Shown here: positions 1 to 8,453 of the stretch, piece after piece
Position numbering within the stretch: position 1 is the first letter of the stretch
Layout of the letters: the number at the start of each line of letters is the position of its first letter
NCBI RefSeq assembly: GCF_003236365.1
Contig: NZ_POTZ01000013.1
Span: 1-35,837 of the forward strand
Length of the DNA: 35,837 bases
Source of the DNA: Streptomyces sp. NTH33
GTDB lineage: Bacteria > Actinomycetota > Actinomycetes > Streptomycetales > Streptomycetaceae
Direction: 5' to 3'
Notes under the pieces: model-generated
Database searches by the model: none
Told to the model about the DNA's origin: nothing
What the model saw: only the letters and a program-made list of their open reading frames with translations
Position numbers and translations under genes: made by a program

Positions 1-515
1 GCGGCGACGCCCGCGGACTGCAGGCCGGCCACGTAGGCGGCGGTGTGCCGGGCGACCAGCCCGGGATCGGCGCCGAAGGAGCGGACCCCGATGACCGGGT
101 TGCGAGGATTGGAGTTGACGTCGGCGGACGGCGCCCAGTTGAGGTTGACGCCGCACTCCGCGAGCCGCCGGCCGAGCTCCAGGGCCGCGCTCCGGGTCAG
201 CTCCACGTCGTCCACCGCGCCGAGCGCGTGGTTGCCGGGGAAGCTGGAGCCGGTGCGCACCTCCAGGCGGGTGACGTCGCCGCCCTCCTCGTCGATGGCG
301 ACCAGGACGTCGTCCCGTTCCTCGCGCAACCGCGCGGTCAGTGCGGCCAGTTGCCCGGGTGAGGCGATGTTGCGGCCGAACAGGCCGACCGAGGCCAGGC
401 CCTCGCCGAGGCGGCGCAGCAGCCAGTCGGGGGGCGTGGTCCCGGTGAAGCCGGGCTGGAGGACGGTCAGCGCGTCGCGGGTGAGCGTGTCGGTTCCGCT
501 GGCGATTGTCGTCAT
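1..515 (-). CDS. dasD: GH3 beta-N-acetylhexosaminidase, N-terminal part (C-terminus off the window)
   Basis: About 171 N-terminal residues are visible. The motif VAIDEEGGDVTRL (around residues 72-84) followed by SFPGN and NWAPSADVN matches the barrel start of glycoside hydrolase family 3 enzymes of the NagZ type, where the equivalent segment is D-Q/E-E-G-G-x-V-x-R. No signal peptide is seen, so it is probably cytoplasmic and cleaves imported N-acetylglucosamine oligosaccharides. The ATG at 513-515 lies 9 bases after the dasC stop, so it is very likely the last gene of the dasABC transcript. The catalytic His/nucleophile regions are outside the window. Identity as DasD rests on family plus context. 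Confidence 0.85.
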   Translation of the reverse strand, partial: MTTIASGTDTLTRDALTVLQPGFTGTTPPDWLLRRLGEGLASVGLFGRNIASPGQLAALTARLREERDDVLVAIDEEGGDVTRLEVRTGSSFPGNHALGAVDDVELTRSAALELGRRLAECGVNLNWAPSADVNSNPRNPVIGVRSFGADPGLVARHTAAYVAGLQSAGVA

Positions 516-524
516 CGGGTGGCG

Positions 525-1376
525 TTATCCCTTCACGGCGCCCGCGGTCAGACCCGCGGCCATCTTGCGCTGGACGAGCAGGAACAGGACGACGATCGGT
601 ACGGCCATCATCGTGGCGCCGGCCATCATCGGGGCGTATTCGGTGCCGTGCTTGGTGGTGAAGTTGGCGAGCCAGACGGTCGCGGTCTGACGCTCCTGGC
701 TGAGCAGCATCAGGGCGTACAGGTACTCGTTCCAGGCCTGGATGAAACCGTAGACCGAGGTGGCGACCAGGCCGGGGGCCAGCAGTGGGAAGACGACCCG
801 GACGAACGCCCCGGTGCGGGAGCAGCCGTCGACCATGGCGGCCTCCTCCAGCTCCCGGGGGATGTTGACGATGAAACCGCGCAGCATCCACACGGTGAAG
901 GGGAGGATGAAGGTTAGGTAGGTGATGATCAGACCGGTGAGCTTGTCGTACTGCTTCAGGTCGTTCAGCAGCAGGAAGACCGGGATGATCATGGCCACCA
1001 GCGGCACCATCTGGACCGCCAGGATGCCCACGATCACGACCTTGCGGCCGCGGAAGGCGAAGCGGGAGATGGCGAGCGCGGCCAACATGCCGACGACCAT
1101 GCCGATCGCCACCACCGACAGCGACACGACCAGGCTGCGGCCGACCGAACCCCAGAAGTCGGCGATGTCCAGCGCCCGGCGGAAGTTCGACAGGGTGAGC
1201 CCCGTGGGCAGCAGGCTCGGATCGGGGTCGATGGCGTCCTTGGCCGGCTTGAACGCCGTGTTGAGCATCCAGTAAAGGGGGAAGCCGGCGGTGACGAGGA
1301 CGAGCAGGCCGAGCATGTCCCAGCCGAGCCTCGCCCTCCGGCGGCGGGGAGCTGCGAGGGTACTCGTCCCGCTCAT
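525..1376 (-). CDS. dasC: ABC sugar transporter permease DasC
   Basis: 283-residue inner-membrane permease of the CUT1 sugar ABC family. Six hydrophobic segments are visible, and the EAA loop that contacts the ATPase reads ELEEAAMVDGCSRTGAF followed by PLLAPG. It forms the DasB-DasC channel for N,N'-diacetylchitobiose. The start ATG overlaps the dasB stop (ATGA, 1373-1376), which points to translational coupling. No ATPase gene is nearby; in streptomycetes the shared ATPase MsiK, encoded elsewhere, energises this transporter (family knowledge). Confidence 0.95.
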   Translation of the reverse strand: MSGTSTLAAPRRRRARLGWDMLGLLVLVTAGFPLYWMLNTAFKPAKDAIDPDPSLLPTGLTLSNFRRALDIADFWGSVGRSLVVSLSVVAIGMVVGMLAALAISRFAFRGRKVVIVGILAVQMVPLVAMIIPVFLLLNDLKQYDKLTGLIITYLTFILPFTVWMLRGFIVNIPRELEEAAMVDGCSRTGAFVRVVFPLLAPGLVATSVYGFIQAWNEYLYALMLLSQERQTATVWLANFTTKHGTEYAPMMAGATMMAVPIVVLFLLVQRKMAAGLTAGAVKG

Positions 1377-2359
1377 TCGACTTCTCCTATCTTCAGCATC
1401 TGGCGCATGTAGACGGCGACCACGCCGAGCAGCAGCCCCACCGTGACCAGGGCGATCGCCGAGCCCTGCGCGTAGTCGTTGACCACGAAGGCGCGGTCGT
1501 AGGAGTAGGTGTTGAGGACCTGGAACTCCGCCTCGGGGTGGCCGCCCCGCATCACGAACACCTGCGGGAAGACGCCCATGTCCCAGATCACCGACAGGGT
1601 GGTGAGCATCACGATGATCGGCTTGAGGATCGGCAGGGTGACATGGCGGAAGACGCCCCAGGCGCCCGCGCCGTCCAGCCGCGCGGCCTCCTCCAGCTCC
1701 TTGGGCACCTGGGTCAGGCCCGCGCCGAGCGTGATGGCCACGAAGGGCACGGCGCCCCACACCACAAGGAGCATGATCACGGCCAGGCCCTCGGGCCCGC
1801 TCGCAAACCAGTTGTGGCCGACCATCTCGACCCCGGGCAGCCGGCTGAGCAGCGCGTTGAAGACGCCGTAGTCGGAGTCGAAGAGCCACTTGAAGACGGT
1901 GGTGGCCACGATGACGGGCATGCCCCAGCTGGCCACCAGCACGATGTTGATCAGGACCTTGAGCCAGGCCGAGACCCGCTGCAGCAGCAGTGCGATCGCC
2001 ATGCCGGCGACCATGGTGAAGGCCACGCAGCCGACGGCGAAGACGATCGTGCGCAGAACGACCGCCCAGAACTCGCCGTCGTCCAGCACACCGGTGAAGT
2101 TGGCGAACCCGACCCACTCGGCCGACTGGAAGCCCCACAGCTGCGACTGACCGAACTTCTGGAAGGACAGGGTGACCAGGCGCGCCAGCGGATACGCCAT
2201 GACCAGGGTCAGCACCAGCAGGCAGGGCGCGAGCAGCAGCCAGGGGGTCGCGGCCCCGCCGGAGGTGCGCTGTCCGCGCGGCCGGTCGGGGACGGCTGGT
2301 GGCGGTGCCTGCCGCGGTGGCGGCACCTTGGCAGGGGTGGTCGTGTCTGCGGCACTCAT
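1373..2359 (-). CDS. dasB: ABC sugar transporter permease DasB
   Basis: 328-residue CUT1 permease with a basic, proline-rich cytoplasmic N-terminus of about 38 residues, six predicted membrane helices and the EAA loop ELEEAARLDGAGAWGVF. It pairs with DasC to transport chitobiose delivered by the lipoprotein DasA. The ATG at 2357-2359 follows the dasA stop by 127 bases; that gap holds two strong hairpins (see separate entry), so expression relative to dasA is probably reduced by partial termination or processing. The 3' end overlaps dasC by 4 bases. Confidence 0.95.
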   Translation of the reverse strand: MSAADTTTPAKVPPPRQAPPPAVPDRPRGQRTSGGAATPWLLLAPCLLVLTLVMAYPLARLVTLSFQKFGQSQLWGFQSAEWVGFANFTGVLDDGEFWAVVLRTIVFAVGCVAFTMVAGMAIALLLQRVSAWLKVLINIVLVASWGMPVIVATTVFKWLFDSDYGVFNALLSRLPGVEMVGHNWFASGPEGLAVIMLLVVWGAVPFVAITLGAGLTQVPKELEEAARLDGAGAWGVFRHVTLPILKPIIVMLTTLSVIWDMGVFPQVFVMRGGHPEAEFQVLNTYSYDRAFVVNDYAQGSAIALVTVGLLLGVVAVYMRQMLKIGEVE

Positions 2360-2405
2360 CGCGCGCTCCTCAGCGGTCCCTCAGGTCGTACGAAGGCGAA
2401 GCCCC

Positions 2406-2479
2406 GCACGACCGTGCGCGGACGGGCCGGCGCACGGTCGTACGAGAAGCAGGGCCCCGCGGCGGTGGCAGGGCCCTGC
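2406..2479 (-). terminator. Two consecutive hairpins in the dasA-dasB gap
   Basis: Arm 2406-2419 pairs with 2430-2443 (14 positions, one mismatch, 10-nt loop). Arm 2449-2457 pairs perfectly with 2471-2479 (9 bp, 13-nt loop). No T-run follows. Their place just after the binding-protein gene and before the permeases fits a partial terminator or 3' stabiliser that keeps dasA mRNA above dasB/dasC; this role is inferred. Confidence 0.6.
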
Positions 2480-2486
2480 GCTCCGG

Positions 2487-3773
2487 TCACTTGGTGTTGA
2501 TCACCTTGTCGATCGCGGCGTCCGCCTCCTTGGCTGCCGCCTCGACCGACTTCTTGCCGGTGCCGATGTTCTGCAACATGGTCTGCAGCACCTGGGCCTT
2601 CTCGACCTGGCCCCAGCCGGGGGCCATCGGGACGAACCAGTTGGACTCGGCCGCGGTGGCCGGGACGGCCGTCGCGGGGTCGTTCTTCAGTGTCGCGAGG
2701 TCGGTCTTGTTGTTGGGCAGGTTGCCCTTGCCCATCAGCCCCTTCTGGCCCGAGGGGCCGGTGAAGGCGTCGATCCACTCGGCGGCGAGCGCCTGTGCCT
2801 TGGACTTCACCGGGATGGCGAGGTCGGAGCCGCCCAGGAAGACCGGCATGTTCTTGCCGGACGGTCCGGGCATCACGAAGTTCTCGTTGTTGTCCTTGAG
2901 CTTGCCGGTCTTGTCGTTCTCCGGGGCGGCCGAGGCCGCGCCCTCCCAGGCAGCGCCGAAGATCATGCCGGACTTGCCCTGGCCGTAGACGATGTGACGG
3001 TCCGACTCATCCTTGGTCCTGTCGCCGTGCATGTACTTGCCGACGACGTTCCTGAACTCGTTGAGCCCCTTGAGGGACTCGGGCGAGGAGAGATCGGCCT
3101 TCCACTGGCCGCCCTCCTCCTTGGCAATGGAGCCGCCGGCGTCGTAGACGAAGGACATGGCCGCGTACCAGTCGCGCGTGGGCTGGTACCAGGCGCTGAA
3201 CTTGTCCCCCTGCTTCTTCTGGACCTTGTCCAGGCCGGCCGTGAGTTCCTGGTAGGTCTTCGGCGCGGACTTCACGCCGGCCGCGGCGAACACGTCCTTG
3301 CGCCAGTTGGCGACCCGGCCGCCCGCGTAGTACGGGACGCCGTAGGTCTTGCCGTCGTAGGTCACCGAGGCCTTCAGACCGTCCAGCCAGGCCTCGGAGC
3401 CGCTGAACTTCGCCGGGTCGACGGGGGCGAAGGCGCCCTTGACCATGTAGCCGAGCATCTCGGTGTTGCCCATCTCGACCACGTCGGGGGCCTTGTCGGT
3501 GGCGAGAACGGCGTCCAGCTTGGTGTTCTTGTCCGGCCAGCCGTAGTACTCGTGCTTGATCTTCAGGCCCGGGTGCTTCTTCGTCACCGCGTCGTCGGCG
3601 GCCTTGACCAGTTCCGGCCAGTTGTTCTGCGCGTCCACGGTGAGCCAGACGGTCAGCTCCTTGGCGTCGGCGCCGCCCTTGCCGGAGCCTCCGTCCTTGT
3701 TGTCACTCCCGCACGCCGCGATGGAGACCATCATGCCCGCGATACCGATCGCGGCAACCAGCTTGCGCTTCAC
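2487..3773 (-). CDS. dasA: Chitobiose-binding lipoprotein DasA
   Basis: 428-residue extracytoplasmic solute-binding protein of the CUT1 family. A lipoprotein signal is clear: MKRK, a hydrophobic stretch, then SIAAC with the lipidated Cys at residue 21, followed by a polar linker. The mature protein begins AKELTVWLTVDAQNNW and ends AIDKVINTK, closely resembling S. coelicolor DasA as I remember it. The GTG at 3771-3773 is chosen because GAGGAGG sits just upstream and the signal peptide starts there; a longer in-frame extension lacks such a site. It captures N,N'-diacetylchitobiose for DasBC. Transcription is divergent from dasR, and two DasR-type operators lie 100-140 bases upstream. Confidence 0.96.
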   Translation of the reverse strand: MKRKLVAAIGIAGMMVSIAACGSDNKDGGSGKGGADAKELTVWLTVDAQNNWPELVKAADDAVTKKHPGLKIKHEYYGWPDKNTKLDAVLATDKAPDVVEMGNTEMLGYMVKGAFAPVDPAKFSGSEAWLDGLKASVTYDGKTYGVPYYAGGRVANWRKDVFAAAGVKSAPKTYQELTAGLDKVQKKQGDKFSAWYQPTRDWYAAMSFVYDAGGSIAKEEGGQWKADLSSPESLKGLNEFRNVVGKYMHGDRTKDESDRHIVYGQGKSGMIFGAAWEGAASAAPENDKTGKLKDNNENFVMPGPSGKNMPVFLGGSDLAIPVKSKAQALAAEWIDAFTGPSGQKGLMGKGNLPNNKTDLATLKNDPATAVPATAAESNWFVPMAPGWGQVEKAQVLQTMLQNIGTGKKSVEAAAKEADAAIDKVINTK

Positions 3774-3872
3774 GCCACCCTCCTCAGGGATGCCACAAAC
3801 CCCCCTGCCTCCCCGCGGCTGAGCGACATACGAGCGTCGGCGCATCACCGCCCGTGGGGCCGGGACTGGACC

Positions 3873-3888
3873 AATGGTGTAGACCAGT
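3873..3888. promoter_or_regulatory. DasR-responsive element (dre) 1 of dasA
   Basis: On the minus strand it reads ACTGGTCTACACCATT, close to the published dre consensus ACTGGTCTAGACCAGT. It is an inverted TGGTnTAnACCA repeat downstream of the candidate dasA -35 box, where bound DasR would block transcription. GlcN-6-P or GlcNAc-6-P releases DasR from such sites (established for DasR). Confidence 0.85.
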
Positions 3889-3896
3889 AGCTGGAG

Positions 3897-3912
3897 CTTG
3901 GCCCAGACCAAT
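3897..3912. promoter_or_regulatory. Second dre-like site of dasA
   Basis: TGGCCCAGACCA at 3899-3910 matches the dre core TGGTCTAGACCA at 10 of 12 positions. It is offset 24 bases from the first site and lies in the spacer next to a minus-strand TTGACA (3918-3923), so it overlaps the likely dasA promoter. The matching -10 (3895-3900) is weak. Confidence 0.7.
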
Positions 3913-4088
3913 AGGGCTGTCAAGAGCGTGCAAGCAGGCTCAAGAAGGCCGTTACGGGACCGCGATATGCAGGGACCTTTCATTGCTCACCCGGCCAAAC
4001 GGACGCGCCCGCCCCCTGCTGGACCACCGGCGGCCGCTCCCCGTCCGCGGCGTGTCCGCCGACGTGGACCACCGGGCCCGCACCGAGA

Positions 4089-4124
4089 GATGGACTAGAC
4101 CAAGCGCGGTCACGACGGTATACA
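4089..4124 (+). promoter_or_regulatory. dasR promoter with overlapping dre operator
   Basis: TAGACC (4096-4101), a 17-bp spacer and TATACA (4119-4124) form a plausible promoter towards dasR. The dre-like sequence GATGGACTAGACCAAG (4089-4104) covers the -35 box, so negative autoregulation by DasR is expected. Confidence 0.65.
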
Positions 4125-4150
4125 GAGGAGATCACGGAGCGTGCGGGTGA

Positions 4151-4999
<849 letters not shown>

Positions 5000-5151
5000 G
5001 GGCCTCGTGACGGGGCGAACACCTTGTGGCCCACGTGCTCGGCGGTGATCCGCGAGGGGACGGAGTCGCCGCACGTCGAACGCCCCGGACATCCCGGAGC
5101 AGCGTGATACCCGCGCAGATGACCCTTTCCGCGCCCTGGGGCGTGATGCGG

Positions 5152-5186
5152 CAACGGGCCGCCGGAGGAAAACCGGCGGCCCGTTG
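5152..5186. terminator. Perfect 14-bp inverted repeat between dasR and the GNAT gene
   Basis: Arm 5152-5165 (caacgggccgccgg) pairs perfectly with 5173-5186 across a 7-nt A-rich loop. No T-run follows. It lies 152 bases after the dasR stop and only 27 bases before the GNAT start, so it may end dasR transcription or act as a leader hairpin for the acetyltransferase. Confidence 0.7.
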
Positions 5187-5213
5187 TCGTACCCGTGCGG
5201 CACACTCACCCCC

Positions 5214-5723
5214 GTGGACATCGCGATCCGGCCGGTCGAGCCCGGCGAATACGACACCCTCGGGGAGATCACCGCCCAGGCCTATCTCCAGGACGGGCTC
5301 CTCGACTTCGGGGAGAGCGACGCGTACCTCGGCGAGCTGCGCGACGTGGCCAAGCGGGCGGCCGCCGCCGAGGTGCTGGTGGCCGTGGCGGACGGGAAGG
5401 TGCTCGGCGGCGTGACCTTCGTGCCCACCCAGGGCCTCATGGCCGACATCTCCGGTCCGGGCGAGGCCGAGATACGGATGCTCGCGGTCGCGCACGCGGC
5501 ACGCGGCCGGGGCGCCGGCGAGGCACTCGTACGCGCCTGCCTGGACCGGGCACGGGCCACGGACGGCTGTGTGCGCGTGGTGCTGTCGACCCAGAGCTCC
5601 ATGCACGCGGCCCACCGGATCTACGAACGCCTGGGCTTCGTCCGCGCGCCCGAGCGGGACTGGAACCCGCTGCCGCACCTCGACGACATCTCCCTGCTCG
5701 CCTACGAACTGACCCTGAGCTGA
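5214..5723 (+). CDS. GNAT-family N-acetyltransferase
   Basis: 169 residues spanning one GCN5-related acetyltransferase domain. It begins IAIRPVEPGEYDTLGEI; motif A is visible as IRMLAVAHAARGRGAGEAL, the acetyl-CoA pyrophosphate loop being R/Q-x-x-G-x-G/A; motif B follows as AHRIYERLGFVRAPERDW. The substrate cannot be told. The GTG at 5214 is chosen because the domain begins immediately; an upstream in-frame TTG at 5184 falls inside a strong hairpin. No clear ribosome site precedes the GTG. It is probably monocistronic and is followed by the nrd regulatory region. Confidence 0.85.
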   Translation: MDIAIRPVEPGEYDTLGEITAQAYLQDGLLDFGESDAYLGELRDVAKRAAAAEVLVAVADGKVLGGVTFVPTQGLMADISGPGEAEIRMLAVAHAARGRGAGEALVRACLDRARATDGCVRVVLSTQSSMHAAHRIYERLGFVRAPERDWNPLPHLDDISLLAYELTLS

Positions 5724-5789
5724 CGCCCAGCTGACGCCGAGTCGCCCGGCCGAGCCGTCCGGCCGAGCCGTCTGTCTGACGCCGACTCG

Positions 5790-5836
5790 GCACAACATCT
5801 GGGGGTGTCTCCCCCGCCCGGCACAACATGTATGCT
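5790..5836 (+). promoter_or_regulatory. Tandem NrdR-like boxes and promoter of nrdAB
   Basis: Two CACAACAT elements start at 5791 and 5822, exactly 31 bases apart (three helical turns), the arrangement known for paired 16-bp NrdR boxes. Each 16-mer (5790-5805, 5821-5836) matches the NrdR consensus acacwAtATaTwGtgt at about 10 positions. The second box overlaps TATGCT (5831-5836), a good -10 hexamer, so bound NrdR would exclude RNA polymerase. The -35 region is weak. Confidence 0.7.
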
Positions 5837-5842
5837 CATGCT

Positions 5843-5958
5843 CGCTGTCGTCGCAGGGGAATCCGGTGCGAATCCGGAACTGTCCCGCAACGGTGTACTC
5901 GTACACGTATGCCCGCATGGCCGTGTACGTGCGTCAGTCCGAGGACCTGCCGACAGTG
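5843..5958 (+). ncRNA. Cobalamin (B12) riboswitch in the nrdAB leader
   Basis: The conserved 5' core GAATCCGGTGCGAATCC with AACTGTCCCGCAACGGT is followed by a variable arm (5890-5933) and the B12 box AGTCCGAGGACCTGCC (about 5935-5950). Closing stem P1 is visible: 5843-5850 pairs with 5951-5958 (8 bp, one G-T). Coenzyme B12 is known to repress the class Ia nrdABS operon of S. coelicolor through such a riboswitch, so that B12-dependent class II reductase is used when cobalamin is present. The 131 bases from here to the nrdA start hold further GC-rich pairing (around 5959-5998) that probably forms the expression platform. Confidence 0.95.
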
Positions 5959-6089
5959 CGCCCGGCCGTCCGGTCCGGGTGCCCTGACGTCCGGGCCTCG
6001 CGGAATGGGCCGGTGGACGCGACGCCGCGTGCGCTCGTGTGCTGCCCCTGCCCTCGGTGAGGCCCCGTGCCGAGCGAGGGAGACCCCAC

Positions 6090-8453
6090 GTGACCATCGC
6101 GCCAGCCGACCCCGCCTCAGCAGCGGCCCCGGAGCCCGACAGTCCCGGCGCCGCACTGCTGCGGATCCTGACCGAGCTGACCGCCGACCTTCCCGACGCC
6201 GATCCCGGCCGGGTCGCCGCCGCCGCGCTGCGCGGCCGGTCGGCGCGGGCCGACGAGGCCGAACTGCACGAGCTGGCCACGGAGGCGGCCGCCGGGCTCA
6301 TCTCCGAGGACCCCGCCTACTCGCGGCTGGCCGCCCGGCTGCTGACCCTCGGCATCCGCGCCGAGGCCGCCTCCCAGGGCGTCACGTCGTTCACCGGGTC
6401 CATCGCCGTCGGCCACCGCGAGGGCCTGATCGCCGACCGGACCGCCGCGTTCGCGGGCGTGCACGGCGAGCGCCTGGACGCACTGGTCGACCCGGCCGCC
6501 GACGACCGCTTCGGCTACTTCGGCCTGCGCACCCTGCACAGCCGCTACCTGCTGCGGCACCCGATCACCCGCAAGGTGATCGAGACGCCCCAGCACTTCA
6601 TGCTGCGGGTGGCGAGCGGCCTCGCCGAGGACGACAGCGTGCGCTCCCTCGACGAAGTCGCGGCGCTGTACGGGCTGATGAGCCGCCTCGACTACCTGCC
6701 CTCCTCCCCCACGCTGTTCAACTCCGGCACCCGGCACCCCCAGATGTCGTCCTGCTACCTTCTGGACTCCCCCAAGGACGAGCTGGACTCGATCTACGAG
6801 CGCTACCACCAGGTCGCCCGCCTGTCCAAGCACGCCGGCGGCATCGGCATCGCCTACTCCCGCATCCGCTCGCGCGGTTCGCTGATCCGCGGCACCAACG
6901 GGCACTCCAACGGCATCGTGCCGTTCCTGAAGACCCTGGACGCCTCGGTGGCCGCCGTGAACCAGGGCGGCCGGCGCAAGGGCGCGGCGGCGGTCTACCT
7001 GGAGACCTGGCACTCGGACATCGAGGAGTTTTTGGAACTGCGGGACAACACCGGTGAGGACGCCCGCCGGACGCACAACCTGAACCTCGCGCACTGGGTC
7101 CCGGACGAGTTCATGCGCCGGGTGAACGCCGACGAGCGGTGGTCGCTGTTCTCCCCCTCGGACGTGCCGGAGCTGACCGACCTGTGGGGCGAGGAGTTCG
7201 ACGCCGCCTACCGCGCGGCGGAGGCGAAGGGCCTGGCGAGGAAGACCATGCCGGCCCGCGACCTGTACGGCCGCATGATGCGCACCCTCGCACAGACCGG
7301 CAACGGCTGGATGACCTTCAAGGACGCCGCCAACCGGACGGCGAACCAGACGGCGACCGCGGGCCATGTCGTGCACTCCTCCAACCTGTGCACGGAGATC
7401 CTGGAGGTCACCGACGACGGCGAGACGGCGGTCTGCAACCTGGGCTCGGTGAACCTCGGCGCGTTCGTCGGCGACGGGGACATCGACTGGGAGCGGCTGG
7501 ACGAGGCGGTCCGCACCGCCGTCACCTTCCTGGACCGCGTGGTCGACATCAACTTCTACCCGACCGGGCAGGCGGCCCGGTCCAACGCCCGGTGGCGCCC
7601 GGTGGGCCTGGGTGCCATGGGCCTGCAGGACGTGTTCTTCAAGCTGCGGCTGCCCTTCGACTCCCCGGAGGCGAAGGCCCTGTCCACCCGTGTCGCCGAG
7701 CGGATCATGCTCGCCGCGTACGAGGCCTCCGCCGACCTCGCCGAACGCAGTGGCCCGCTCCCTGCCTGGGAGAAGACCCGTACGGCCCGGGGTGTGCTGC
7801 ACCCCGACCACTACGGCGTCGAGTTCACCTGGCCCGAGCGCTGGGCGGCCCTGCGCGAGCGCGTCGCGGCGGTCGGCATGCGCAACGCGCTGCTGCTCGC
7901 CATCGCCCCGACCGCCACCATCGCCTCGATCGCGGGCGCGTACGAGTGCATCGAGCCGCAGGTCTCCAACCTGTTCAAGCGCGAGACGCTGTCCGGGGAG
8001 TTCCTGCAGGTCAACTCCTATCTGGTGGCGGACCTGAAGGAGCTCGGCGTCTGGGACGCCCGGACCCGGGAGGCGCTGCGCGAGGCCAACGGCTCGGTAC
8101 AGGACTTCACCTGGATCCCCGAGGACGTGCGGAAGCTGTACCGCACGGCGTGGGAGATCCCGCAGCGCGGCCTGATCGACATGGCGGCGGCCCGCACCGC
8201 GTTCCTGGACCAGTCGCAGTCCCTGAACCTGTTCCTGGAGACGCCGACCATCGGCAAGCTCTCCTCGATGTACGCGTACGCGTGGAAGCAGGGTCTGAAG
8301 ACGACGTACTACCTGCGCTCCCGCCCGGCCACCCGGATCGCCCGCGCGGCCCGGGCGCAGAACCGCGCCACCGCCCCCGTACCGCAGGCGACCGAACCGG
8401 ACGCCGTCGCCTGCTCCCTGGAAAACCCCGAGTCCTGCGAGGCCTGCCAGTGA
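6090..8453 (+). CDS. nrdA: Class Ia ribonucleoside-diphosphate reductase large subunit
   Basis: 787 residues. It reduces ribonucleoside diphosphates to deoxyribonucleotides with NrdB. Visible active-site residues: C222 (SSCYLL) and C449 (AVCNLGS) form the redox pair, C434 (SNLCTEI) is the thiyl radical cysteine with the following Glu, Y740-Y741 (TTYYLRS) carry the radical, and C783/C786 (SCEACQ) are the C-terminal thioredoxin-reactive pair. The first 90 residues are Ala-rich and do not show the usual ATP-cone motif, so allosteric activity control may be reduced (inference). GTG 6090 is chosen for the GAGGGAG upstream. Regulation by B12 riboswitch and NrdR is indicated by the leader. It overlaps nrdB by one base. 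Confidence 0.95.
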   Translation: MTIAPADPASAAAPEPDSPGAALLRILTELTADLPDADPGRVAAAALRGRSARADEAELHELATEAAAGLISEDPAYSRLAARLLTLGIRAEAASQGVTSFTGSIAVGHREGLIADRTAAFAGVHGERLDALVDPAADDRFGYFGLRTLHSRYLLRHPITRKVIETPQHFMLRVASGLAEDDSVRSLDEVAALYGLMSRLDYLPSSPTLFNSGTRHPQMSSCYLLDSPKDELDSIYERYHQVARLSKHAGGIGIAYSRIRSRGSLIRGTNGHSNGIVPFLKTLDASVAAVNQGGRRKGAAAVYLETWHSDIEEFLELRDNTGEDARRTHNLNLAHWVPDEFMRRVNADERWSLFSPSDVPELTDLWGEEFDAAYRAAEAKGLARKTMPARDLYGRMMRTLAQTGNGWMTFKDAANRTANQTATAGHVVHSSNLCTEILEVTDDGETAVCNLGSVNLGAFVGDGDIDWERLDEAVRTAVTFLDRVVDINFYPTGQAARSNARWRPVGLGAMGLQDVFFKLRLPFDSPEAKALSTRVAERIMLAAYEASADLAERSGPLPAWEKTRTARGVLHPDHYGVEFTWPERWAALRERVAAVGMRNALLLAIAPTATIASIAGAYECIEPQVSNLFKRETLSGEFLQVNSYLVADLKELGVWDARTREALREANGSVQDFTWIPEDVRKLYRTAWEIPQRGLIDMAAARTAFLDQSQSLNLFLETPTIGKLSSMYAYAWKQGLKTTYYLRSRPATRIARAARAQNRATAPVPQATEPDAVACSLENPESCEACQ

